Below, in pieces: positions 1-7,035 of a DNA stretch of 64,000 bases. The notes beneath the pieces are model-generated. The model ran no database searches and was not told the DNA's origin. It saw only the letters and a list, made by a program, of their open reading frames with translations. Source of the DNA: Microbulbifer donghaiensis (GTDB lineage: Bacteria > Pseudomonadota > Gammaproteobacteria > Pseudomonadales > Cellvibrionaceae); NCBI RefSeq assembly GCF_900129095.1, contig NZ_FQVA01000001.1, positions 1,811,615 to 1,875,614 on the forward strand. Direction: 5' to 3'. A program made the translations under genes and the position numbers. Within the stretch, counting starts at the first letter, position 1; each line of letters begins with the position of its first letter.

Positions 1-554
1 TACTGAAAGCTGCCGAGCCCCTGCACGATAGATACCAGGAATTTTTTGGTGCCCCAGTATATTTTTCCCAGGAGCGCGACGCTCTGGCACTGAGCCCGCA
101 GCACCTGGAACAAAAGATCCCACAGAGCGACCCACTGCTGCAGCAATATCTAAGCCAATACATCGGCGAGGCGCTGCAGCATGAGCCGATGGAGCTGCAA
201 AACCAGGTTGAACTGCTGATCCACCGCCTGATGCCAATCCAGCGTTGCAGTCTGCAGGAAGTGGCAAAGCAGCTGGGTATGCACAAGCGCACACTACAGC
301 GCCGACTCAGCGATCGCGGGGTAATTTTCGAAGAGCTGCTCGATAATATTCGCCGTGCCCGTACCGAAAGCTACCTGTCCGAAGCGGAAATGCCGATGAC
401 CCAGATCGCGGCGTTACTCGGCTACCGCGAACAGAGTTCTTTCAATCGAGCCTGCCGCCGCTGGTTCAATGCTACGCCGCTGAAAGTTCGACGGCGACTA
501 CTGCAATTAGCAGCTCCCGAGCTTGCGCAACCTTGCGAAAGCGAAAGCTGCTGA
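1..554 (+). CDS. AraC-family transcriptional regulator, C-terminal part (5' end outside the window)
   Basis: The reading frame is open from the left edge, so the N-terminus is missing. The visible ~183 residues begin in what looks like the end of an arabinose-binding-type sensor domain (aromatic run, then 'FFGAPVYFSQ'). They continue into the double helix-turn-helix typical of AraC proteins: 'LQEVAKQLGMHKRTLQRRL' is the first HTH and 'MTQIAALLGYREQSSFNRAC' the second, followed by the usual 'RRWF..TPLKVRR' end. The layout matches regulators that pair an Arabinose_bd-type sensor with a C-terminal HTH_18. It ends 70 bp before the convergent cobO gene, and its target cannot be inferred from this window. 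The family call is firm; the effector is unknown. Confidence 0.88.
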   Translation, partial: LKAAEPLHDRYQEFFGAPVYFSQERDALALSPQHLEQKIPQSDPLLQQYLSQYIGEALQHEPMELQNQVELLIHRLMPIQRCSLQEVAKQLGMHKRTLQRRLSDRGVIFEELLDNIRRARTESYLSEAEMPMTQIAALLGYREQSSFNRACRRWFNATPLKVRRRLLQLAAPELAQPCESESC

Positions 555-624
555 AATAATTCGTGAAGATTGCTGATTCGGCAAATTATTTTTTCCGGAT
601 CGGCACTTCAGTCATTCCGGCGGG

Positions 625-1245
625 CTACCACTCTATTCCCTTGCGGGCCGCGATACCTTCACTGAAGGCGTGCTTGAGCGCGCGCATTTCGCTGACCGTA
701 TCGGCGATATCTTTAAGATACTGCTTGGCACCGCGGCCGGTAATCACGACCGTCTGCTGTAGTGGTCGCTGTTGAATCGCCTCGACGACTTCCTGCTTGT
801 CGAGCCAGTGGTAATTCAATGCATAAGTGAGCTCGTCGAGCACGACAAGGTAGGTTTCTTCATCTTGCAGTGCCACCCGGGCTTTACTCCACAAGGCGCG
901 CGCAGCGGCTTTGTCCGCGTCGAAATCCTGGGTTTCCCAGGTGAAGTCGGTTCCCATCTCATGCCAGTGCAGCGAGTATTTTCCCTCGGGAAGCTGTGTG
1001 AGCAAGTTCTTTTCCCCGCACTCCCAGACTCCCTTGATAAACTGCGCCACGAAAACACGGTAGCCATATCCCAGTGCGCGCGTGACCGTACCTATAGCCG
1101 CAGTGGTTTTCCCTTTGCCGTCGCCGGTATAGAGAATAACAGTGCCGCGTTCTTCCAGTGCGCGGGCCACGCCTGCGTCGACAATTTTCTTGCGCGCCTG
1201 CATCCGCTTCTTGTGGCGCTCGGCTTTGTCTTCGGGTTCAGTCAT
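625..1245 (-). CDS. cobO: Cob(I)yrinic acid a,c-diamide adenosyltransferase
   Basis: This 206-residue cytoplasmic enzyme transfers the adenosyl group of ATP to cob(I)alamin or cobinamide, making the coenzyme form of B12. The P-loop is 'YTGDGKGKTTAAIG' near residues 39-52, the variant Walker A of CobO/BtuR/CobA. It is followed by 'FIKG' and by 'VLDELTYAL', the Walker B-like Asp/Glu. Length fits the family (~195-205). The charged N-terminal 30 residues resemble the lid seen in BtuR. It lies 119 bp downstream of btuB on the same strand and probably shares the riboswitch-controlled transcript, which fits salvage of imported corrinoid. The start ATG at 1245 is the first in frame. Confidence 0.95.
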   Translation of the reverse strand: MTEPEDKAERHKKRMQARKKIVDAGVARALEERGTVILYTGDGKGKTTAAIGTVTRALGYGYRVFVAQFIKGVWECGEKNLLTQLPEGKYSLHWHEMGTDFTWETQDFDADKAAARALWSKARVALQDEETYLVVLDELTYALNYHWLDKQEVVEAIQQRPLQQTVVITGRGAKQYLKDIADTVSEMRALKHAFSEGIAARKGIEW

Positions 1246-1364
1246 GGGAAAGTTTTTAATCTGCCGCCGAAAGGAATTGCAGTAAGGCCAAGGGCGGGTT
1301 GGGTTGGGTTAGGTAAAGGGAGCGGACGGACAAACCCGTACCGCCCCGGTACAGCGACAATAGA

Positions 1365-3191
1365 TTACAAACTCAGCTGCACACCGGCGTAGACAGCCGC
1401 TCCGGTAGTGTTGAAGCCAGCCACTTCACGGTAATCCTCGTCGAGCACGTTTTCGCCGCGCAGCGTCAAACGCAGTTTCTGCGTCAGTCGGTAAACGGCG
1501 TTCAGGTCCAGTTTGCCGTAGTCGTCCAGCATTTCGCCACTGACATCCAGGCGGTCCTCCACCTGCTGCCAGTTGCCGTTCAGCATCAGCCGGTCTTCGA
1601 ACAGGTAATAACTGACGCCGAGATTATAGACCCTTTGCGGCACCTGTAACCGCTGCTCGCCGGTGGTGTCCACGGCGTCAAGCCAGGTGCCGTTGAGATA
1701 CCAGTCAAAACGGTTGCCGACCTTGCCGCCCAGGGACATCTCCACGCCCTGGGACTGACTCTCACCGTCGTCCTGGCCATAGGCACCCCAGGTACCCAGC
1801 GAGTAGTCATAGACAATCGCATCAGTGATTTCCTGGTCAAAATATACCAGCTCCAGTTGCATCAATTGAGCCAGTTGATATTCGACTCCCAGTTCGAATC
1901 CGCGGCTGGTCTCCGGACCCACCGCCTCGACACCTTCGGCGAGGTTGAGACTGATCTCGTAGGGGCTCGGAGCGCGGTAACCGGTGCCGAAACTCGCGCG
2001 ATACTTCAGTTGCTGCTGTTCACCCAGCAAAACCGGGTAGGCAACGGATGCACGCCAGCTATTGTGATCTTCGGTTTCCAGGCTGTCGCGGCGGTAACCC
2101 AGCGTATAGAAAAGTTTACCGGCCAGATCGCCGCGCCACTCGGCAAACAGGCCCAGGCTGTCGATATCCTGGTCGCTGTAATCGCTGCTGAATTCCTGCT
2201 GCTCGTATTCGCCGCCCCACAGCAGCTGCCCGCCGGCCAGGTCACTACTGGCGACATAGTTCAGCTCGGCGATGGCGCCATCCACGGCAAAACTGCTCTG
2301 CCCGGAAGCAATGGTGTCGCGCTCAATTTCCTGGCGCGCAACGGCCAACTCATGAGCGATGGAGCTTGGCTTGTAGTTGCCGGCGAGACGATAACTGGTC
2401 TGGGCAAACTGATCCTCGCAGGCATTGGTCTGCAAAAAGTTCGCGTCAAAGCAGCCATCGTATTCCGACTCTGCATCTGTGTGCCGCATCTGCCCTTCGA
2501 CAGAAAATTTTTCGCTGAACTGATAGCCCAGTCGCGCACTGCCAGAGAGATTGTCGTAGCCGTCGCGCTCGCCGCTGATATCGCTCTCGCGGCTGTTGAA
2601 ACCGTCGCTGGATAAATCGGCGAGACTCAGATCGTAATCCCACTTCTCATGGCTGCCACCCAGCTTGGCACTGGCTTTGCGGGAGCCGTAACGGCCCGCC
2701 TCCGCACCCAGCTGCACACGCAGCGGTTCACTGGCTTTCTTGCTGATGATATTGATCACGCCGCCGGCGCCGGCGCCGTACATCATGCCCTGCGGACCGC
2801 GCAGCACCTCGATACGTTCGATATCGGCCGACTGCAGGTGCTGGAACTGCGCGCCGACTTGCGGTGCCGCCGGGTCGGCGATATTCACGCCGTCCAGAAG
2901 TACCAGGGTGCGGAAGTTACTTTCACCGCGCAGGTAGACAGAGCTGACCTTACCGGCACCGCCATTGTTACTGACAGAGATACCCGGCAGGGTGCGGATC
3001 ACATCCAGCAGGCTGCTGTAGCCGAGGCGCTCGATATCCGCGGATGTCATTACAGAAACGGAAACGCCGACCTGTGCTTTCGGTATTTCCACACGGCTGG
3101 CGGTGACCGTCATCTGTTCCAGCTCATCGGCAACAGACAACAGCGGCTGGCCGGCGGCAATAAGGGCCGCGGCGATAAGAGTTTTTTTCAT
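1365..3191 (-). CDS. btuB: TonB-dependent vitamin B12 receptor BtuB
   Basis: This outer-membrane receptor imports cobalamin using TonB energy. The 608-residue protein has a signal peptide (MKKTLIAAALIAAGQPLLSVA), a TonB box-like 'EQMTVTASR' right after it, and a plug domain with 'LPGISVSNNGG', 'VYLRGESNFRTLVLLDGVN' and 'IERIEVLRGPQG'. A 22-strand-type barrel follows to the C-terminus. BtuB identity comes from size (~600, smaller than most siderophore receptors), the plug motifs and the preceding cobalamin riboswitch. I chose the ATG at 3191 over an upstream in-frame start at 3227 because the signal peptide begins there and GGGGA precedes it. The last residue is Leu rather than the usual Phe or Trp. 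Confidence 0.95.
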   Translation of the reverse strand: MKKTLIAAALIAAGQPLLSVADELEQMTVTASRVEIPKAQVGVSVSVMTSADIERLGYSSLLDVIRTLPGISVSNNGGAGKVSSVYLRGESNFRTLVLLDGVNIADPAAPQVGAQFQHLQSADIERIEVLRGPQGMMYGAGAGGVINIISKKASEPLRVQLGAEAGRYGSRKASAKLGGSHEKWDYDLSLADLSSDGFNSRESDISGERDGYDNLSGSARLGYQFSEKFSVEGQMRHTDAESEYDGCFDANFLQTNACEDQFAQTSYRLAGNYKPSSIAHELAVARQEIERDTIASGQSSFAVDGAIAELNYVASSDLAGGQLLWGGEYEQQEFSSDYSDQDIDSLGLFAEWRGDLAGKLFYTLGYRRDSLETEDHNSWRASVAYPVLLGEQQQLKYRASFGTGYRAPSPYEISLNLAEGVEAVGPETSRGFELGVEYQLAQLMQLELVYFDQEITDAIVYDYSLGTWGAYGQDDGESQSQGVEMSLGGKVGNRFDWYLNGTWLDAVDTTGEQRLQVPQRVYNLGVSYYLFEDRLMLNGNWQQVEDRLDVSGEMLDDYGKLDLNAVYRLTQKLRLTLRGENVLDEDYREVAGFNTTGAAVYAGVQLSL

Positions 3192-3223
3192 GGTGAATCC
3201 CCAATCTCGAAAGTGTTCGCAGA

Positions 3224-3361
3224 GCACCTATAAAACCGCAACGAGCGGGTGGCTGGTGGTGGCCGCCGGAGCGCAGGGAGCGGAGTGTACGTGCAGTACA
3301 TGAGCATTCCGAGCACCGCCGGACGCCGTCAGACGCACGCGCAGTAGGGTTTAGAGGTGCC
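3224..3361. repeat. Imperfect palindromic (MITE-like) element in the btuB leader
   Basis: Near-matching terminal inverted repeats, GCACCTATAAAACC at the left and the complement of GGTTTAGAGGTGC at the right, enclose about 138 bp. The interior is itself an imperfect palindrome with arms rich in CCGCCGG and a centre near GTACGTGCAGTAC. It carries no coding potential. It sits between the cobalamin riboswitch and the btuB start and therefore lies in the btuB 5' leader. Its look suggests a small non-autonomous mobile element or a dispersed structural repeat. Copy number elsewhere cannot be seen from this window. Confidence 0.6.
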
Positions 3362-3489
3362 TTGCGGATTGAGGGAGGGTGTATGCAATCGGTGCGCGGT
3401 GATACTGGCGGCACACAGACCAGACAAAGCCCTCCGCTTTATCCTCCGGCCGAGACATGCCTCCGCAACAAGGACTGGGGGGCATGTCA

Positions 3490-3632
3490 GGGCTATCACC
3501 GAGGGCCGGTATCGGGCTTACCGCGATTGCGCGGTTTACCGTTGCGGGGGCAGCGCCGGACTCTGTGTTGAAGCACATCACCGGACTTCCCGTTTACCCC
3601 AGCCAAGTGCAAAAGCACTGCTGGGCACCCAC
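3490..3632 (-). promoter_or_regulatory. Cobalamin riboswitch (adenosylcobalamin-type aptamer)
   Basis: Read on the minus strand the segment has the hallmarks of the class in the right order: GGGTGCCC, then AAACGGGAAGTCCGGTG, then AGTCCGGCGCTGCCCCCGC followed by AACGGTAA. The B12 box AGCCCGATACCGGCC (3504-3518) fits the consensus closely. About 300 nt separate it from the btuB start. Downstream, ACATGCC...GGCATGT can pair as a possible expression-platform hairpin. It should lower btuB (and probably cobO) expression when adenosylcobalamin is plentiful. Whether control is by termination or by translation cannot be decided from sequence alone. Confidence 0.93.
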
Positions 3633-3687
3633 GGCGGGCGGCAGTATAGCAGCGGTTAGTGATTGGTGGTTAGTAGTCGGAATTCCA

Positions 3688-3755
3688 TGTAGGAGCCTGC
3701 GTGCAGGCGAATGGCTACAGAGCTCCGCCCTTTCGCCTGTAAGCAGGCTCCTACA
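3688..3755. repeat. REP doublet (REPIN-like inverted repeat)
   Basis: Two 24-bp arms, TGTAGGAGCCTGCGTGCAGG... at 3688-3711 and its complement at 3732-3755, match at 22 of 24 positions around a 20-bp spacer. The TGTAGGAGC start followed by a short internal palindrome is the pattern of Pseudomonas-type REP sequences. It lies between the btuD stop and the riboswitch and could form a strong hairpin that ends or stabilises the btuFCD message. Confidence 0.75.
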
Positions 3756-3846
3756 GGGAGGAGGCAGAGGTCGGGTAGGCGACAGCAACAGCGCTGCGAA
3801 ACTCGCCCCTACGGATCAGGTACCGGGTGGGAAATGATTTTCACCG

Positions 3847-4620
3847 CTACAGCAGATCCAGCGGCACGAAGTCGGCGACGCCGTCGCGCCAGCGGAATTC
3901 GCAGCTGACGCCGTAGACATCTCCGATCAGCGCCGGGGTCAAGACATCTTCCGGCGTGCCCTGGGCGCGCAGCTTGCCGTCCTGCAGCAGCAGGATGCGA
4001 TCGCAGTAGCGCGCGGCGAGGGGGAGATCGTGCAGGGCCAGCACCACCGTCTTACCCGCATCCGCCTGGCGGCGGAAATTCTGCATCAGTTGCAGCTGGT
4101 GGCGGATATCCAGGGCTGAAGTGGGTTCATCGGCAATCAGCAGCGGCGCCTCGCCGACCAGCAGTCGCGCCAGCTGCACGCGGCGCAGTTCGCCGCCGGA
4201 CAATTGAGTCACCGGTCGATGCGCAAACTGCTGCGCGTCCACCAGCTGCAGCGCTGCGGCTACGCGCCGCTCGCGGTCTGGGGGTCTGCCCCACGGCAGC
4301 AGCCCCAGTGCCACCAGGTCCGCGCTACTCAGGCTCCAGGCCGGCGTCTCCGACTGGGGCAGATAGGCACCGCGGCGCGCGCGCTCCGCCGCGGAGATTT
4401 GCTCCGCGGCTTGGCCGTTCAGCTCGATTTGCCCGGCGGTCGGCATCAGCACGCCGGCGAGACACTGCAGCAGGCTGCTCTTGCCGGCGCCGTTCGGCCC
4501 CACCACCGCGGTCAGCTCAAAGGGTTTGAAAGTGCAGCTGATGTCACTCAGCACCCGCTGGTGCCGGCGCTCCAGCGCCAGTTTCAGACAGGAAATTTCA
4601 AGGTGTTTTTCCCGGCTCAC
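3847..4620 (-). CDS. btuD: Cobalamin ABC transporter ATP-binding protein BtuD
   Basis: This 257-residue ATPase powers B12 import through the inner membrane. It has Walker A 'VGPNGAGKSSLLQCL' (about residues 38-52), a Q-loop in 'YLPQSETP', the signature 'LSGGELRRVQLARLL', Walker B 'LLIADEPTSALD' and the switch His in 'LALHDL'. The signature order and the FecE-like fold assign it to the iron-siderophore/haem/B12 group; its neighbours assign it to B12. It starts with GTG at 4620, overlapping the btuC stop as GTGA, so the two are translationally coupled. It is the last gene of btuF-btuC-btuD; a REP doublet follows. Confidence 0.92.
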   Translation of the reverse strand: MSREKHLEISCLKLALERRHQRVLSDISCTFKPFELTAVVGPNGAGKSSLLQCLAGVLMPTAGQIELNGQAAEQISAAERARRGAYLPQSETPAWSLSSADLVALGLLPWGRPPDRERRVAAALQLVDAQQFAHRPVTQLSGGELRRVQLARLLVGEAPLLIADEPTSALDIRHQLQLMQNFRRQADAGKTVVLALHDLPLAARYCDRILLLQDGKLRAQGTPEDVLTPALIGDVYGVSCEFRWRDGVADFVPLDLL

Positions 4621-5612
4621 AGCTGTTGCCCCCTGCGCGCACTGACAATCAGCCAGAAGAAGAATGGCGCCCCGATAAAGGCCGTCACCGCCCCTATCCT
4701 AAGTTCCTGCGCGCCGACAAAATTGATCACCACAATATCCGCCAGCAGCAACAGCAGCGCTCCGGCAAGGGCACTGCTCCACAGCAGCCGGCCCGGATCC
4801 TGCTTCACCAGCGGGCGCGTCAAATGCGGGACGACGAGACCGACAAAGCCGATGGTACCGGCCACCGCCACCGCCGCGCCCACGGCGCTGGCGATGCCGA
4901 GCAATACCAGCAACGGATAGCGGCGGCCGCGAAAGCCGAGGGACGCCGCGCTGTCTTCGCCGAGGGACAGAGCGCGCAGATAGTTTCTCGCGCAGTACAG
5001 CAGAATGCCACCGAACAGGATAAAGGGTAGCGCCAGCAGCAACTGGTCCCAGCCGCGATTGGCCAGTGAGCCCAGCAGCCAGAACACAATTTCCTGCATC
5101 GCGAACATACTCGGTGCGTAATTCAGGGCCAGCGCCATCAGCGCAGAAAGAAACGCATTGATGGCCACGCCTGCCAGCACCAGTCGGCTGGCGCTGGCGC
5201 CGCGCCCGGCCAGCATCCACACGCAGGCCACTGCGCAGAAGGCACCGAATATGGCCAGCGCCGGCAGCAGCCAGCCGGATTGCCAGGCGAGGCCGTAATA
5301 AAGCAGCAGGATGGCGGCGAGCGCCGCGCCGCTGGACACGCCCAGCAGTGCCGGTTCCGCCAGCGGATTGCGCAGCATGCCCTGCATGGCCGCACCGCCC
5401 ATGCCCAGCGCCGCGCCGACGAGAATCGCGAGCAGTGCCCGGGGCAGGCGCAACTGCCACAGAATCACCGCATCGCTGCTGTCACTGTGCCAGCCCTGAC
5501 TCAGCGCCGCGCCCAGATCTACGGACACGGGTCCACTGAGCAGCGCAGCGATCAGCGCCAGCGGCAGTGCGGCAAACAAAATGGCGAGGACAAATTTACT
5601 GCGCGTCAACAA
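4617..5612 (-). CDS. btuC: Cobalamin ABC transporter permease BtuC
   Basis: This 331-residue inner-membrane permease of the FecCD/BtuC family has about ten hydrophobic segments. Motifs include 'LRLPRALLAILVGAALGMGG', 'GMLRNPLAEPALLGVSSGAA', 'DSAASLGFRGRRYPLL' (the L-loop that contacts the ATPase) and 'GTIGFVGLVVPHLTRPL'. The start is TTG at 5612 or 5609: no ATG is available before the first membrane helix, an in-frame stop lies just upstream, and AAGAGAAA sits at a reasonable distance. It overlaps the end of btuF by 17 bp and the start of btuD by 4 bp, a tightly coupled operon. B12 specificity is inferred from context. Confidence 0.92.
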   Translation of the reverse strand: MLTRSKFVLAILFAALPLALIAALLSGPVSVDLGAALSQGWHSDSSDAVILWQLRLPRALLAILVGAALGMGGAAMQGMLRNPLAEPALLGVSSGAALAAILLLYYGLAWQSGWLLPALAIFGAFCAVACVWMLAGRGASASRLVLAGVAINAFLSALMALALNYAPSMFAMQEIVFWLLGSLANRGWDQLLLALPFILFGGILLYCARNYLRALSLGEDSAASLGFRGRRYPLLVLLGIASAVGAAVAVAGTIGFVGLVVPHLTRPLVKQDPGRLLWSSALAGALLLLLADIVVINFVGAQELRIGAVTAFIGAPFFFWLIVSARRGQQL

Positions 5613-6414
5613 ATGATTTTCTCTTATCCGTGAGCTGCTCTAATACTTCCGCCGCTACCAGCGCCGGGCAAAATCCCAGCTCTTCCGGCAGCGTGTAGAT
5701 ACGACCGCTGTCGATATAGTTTTTCAGTGCCGGGTGGCGCGTGGCCAGATGTGCAACGGCAAAATCTTTTTCACCGCCGTAAAACACCAGCAAATCCGGC
5801 TGCGCGGCGACCACCTCTTCGAGGCTGACCCGGCCCAATTGCTTGACCCCCTGCTGCGCCGCGAGGTTGCTGAAACCCGCGCGCTCCAGTAACTGGTGTT
5901 CGAGCATGCCATCGCCGTAGGTGATGTTGTTGGCGGAGAGTATAAGCGCCGAGGCCTGCGCCGGCGGCAGCGGCGCGGCGAGCAGCTTAGCCAGTTGCCG
6001 TTTCTGTTTTTGCAGAGGCGGCAGTTGTCCCAGCGTAGTTTCCAGCGCGCTCAGCTGATCGCGCAGCTGTTCCAGGCTGTAGGCATCGGGAATGGCGACG
6101 ACATTCAGGCCGAGATCGCGCAGCCGCTGCGCCGCGCGCTGGGCGCCAAACTGGCCGACCAGTATCAGGTCCGGCTGCAGCGGCAACAGCTCTTCCGCCT
6201 GCGCGCGATTCAGGTACACGTGCTCAGGCAGCGGTGCGCGCCGATAGTGGTCTTCGCCCGAGAGCCAGGTAACGGAAACAATATTCTGCGGATCCACCCA
6301 GCGCAGCAGTATCTGGTCGAGGCACAGATTGAGGGAGGCGATCCTCTGCTGGGCGAGCGCGGCAGGGGGAAGTGCCAGTACCACCAGCAGCAGTATCCGG
6401 GACGCAAAATGCAT
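5596..6414 (-). CDS. btuF: Cobalamin-binding periplasmic protein BtuF
   Basis: This 272-residue periplasmic solute-binding protein of the helical-backbone (TroA/BtuF) type has a clear signal peptide (MHFASRILLLVVLALPPAALAQ). It begins 'RIASLNLCLDQILLRW', close to family members for cobalamin or related chelates. 'LQPDLILVGQFG' and 'AAQPDLLVFYGG' mark the two lobes. It would carry B12 from BtuB to BtuC2D2. It is first in btuFCD; no second cobalamin riboswitch is recognisable in the 162 bp before it. The ATG at 6414 starts the signal peptide. A few family members bind other ligands, but the neighbourhood makes B12 very likely. Confidence 0.9.
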   Translation of the reverse strand: MHFASRILLLVVLALPPAALAQQRIASLNLCLDQILLRWVDPQNIVSVTWLSGEDHYRRAPLPEHVYLNRAQAEELLPLQPDLILVGQFGAQRAAQRLRDLGLNVVAIPDAYSLEQLRDQLSALETTLGQLPPLQKQKRQLAKLLAAPLPPAQASALILSANNITYGDGMLEHQLLERAGFSNLAAQQGVKQLGRVSLEEVVAAQPDLLVFYGGEKDFAVAHLATRHPALKNYIDSGRIYTLPEELGFCPALVAAEVLEQLTDKRKSFVDAQ

Positions 6415-6576
6415 TTCTATCTCGACTTCCTATACTGTCCGTTCCCGGGGCCCGCTGCCATGCGGGGGCACTGCGGTCCGCCGATCCTGTCAGTTCCGGG
6501 TGAATCCAAATCGCCTTGCGAACGCATCATACCGGCAGCACAAACAAAAAGTTAACGACAATAACTGGAGAACAAC

Positions 6577-6960
6577 ATGAACGAAGGCACTCTTGCACTA
6601 CTGGTTCCCTTCGGCTTCTTCCTGCTGGTCGGGGTTTCAATCTGGCTGGTGTTGCACTTTCGCGCCAAGAAAGACCTGGAAATCCAGCAGACCGTGCGCA
6701 TGGCCCTGGACAAAGGCGCGGAGCTGACACCGGAATTGATTGAGCAGCTCGGGGCCAGCAACAAGCCACATCCACTGCAGGACGTGCGACGCGGCATTGT
6801 GTGGATAACTGTTGCCGTGGGAATCGCGCTGTTTGGCTTTTTCGTTCCGGACCCGAGCAACCACGCCTTCCTGGCCTTACTGGCAATCGCCATGCTGCCC
6901 TTTGCTATCGGGCTTGGCTATCTGGCCATGCACCTGTTCTCCCGGCAGCAGCCGGCGTAA
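6577..6960 (+). CDS. Small membrane protein, DUF6249-like
   Basis: The 127-residue protein has an N-terminal transmembrane helix (about residues 8-28), a charged soluble linker, and two more helices (about residues 75-92 and 97-118). The linker contains 'RMALDKGAELTPELIEQLG', a pattern shared by DUF6249-type proteins in which a short amphipathic segment with 'KG..LTPEL' follows the first helix. No catalytic residues are recognisable. AACTGGAGAACAAC gives a good ribosome-binding site before the ATG. It is a single gene between btuF (divergent) and radA (convergent). Function is unknown and the family assignment is from memory of the pattern. Confidence 0.7.
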   Translation: MNEGTLALLVPFGFFLLVGVSIWLVLHFRAKKDLEIQQTVRMALDKGAELTPELIEQLGASNKPHPLQDVRRGIVWITVAVGIALFGFFVPDPSNHAFLALLAIAMLPFAIGLGYLAMHLFSRQQPA

Positions 6961-6986
6961 CCCCGCCGGCCGGCATGATGTGCAGG

Positions 6987-7028
6987 GGCGCCCCCGGCCA
7001 GGCGCCCCCGGCTAGGCGCCCCCAGCCC
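6987..7028. repeat. Three tandem 14-bp GC-rich repeats
   Basis: Three consecutive copies of GGCGCCCCCGGCCA (last base and a few positions vary) occupy 6987-7000, 7001-7014 and 7015-7028. The unit is partly self-complementary (GGGCGCCCCC). It lies in the 75-bp gap between two convergent genes, where it may help stop transcription, though no T-run follows. Confidence 0.8.
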
Positions 7029-7035
7029 GAGTCCC

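Noticed and set aside
1291..1320. GGGTTGGGTTGGGTTAGG tract between btuB and cobO as a G-quadruplex or telomere-like repeat.
   Set aside because: Only three short G-runs in a row, on the non-template side of the cobO transcript; probably chance.
6415..6576. Possible second cobalamin riboswitch before btuF (minus-strand GCAGTGCCCCCGC recalls the riboswitch core).
   Set aside because: No B12 box, no GGTGCCC start and no AACGG following the C-run; too little agreement.
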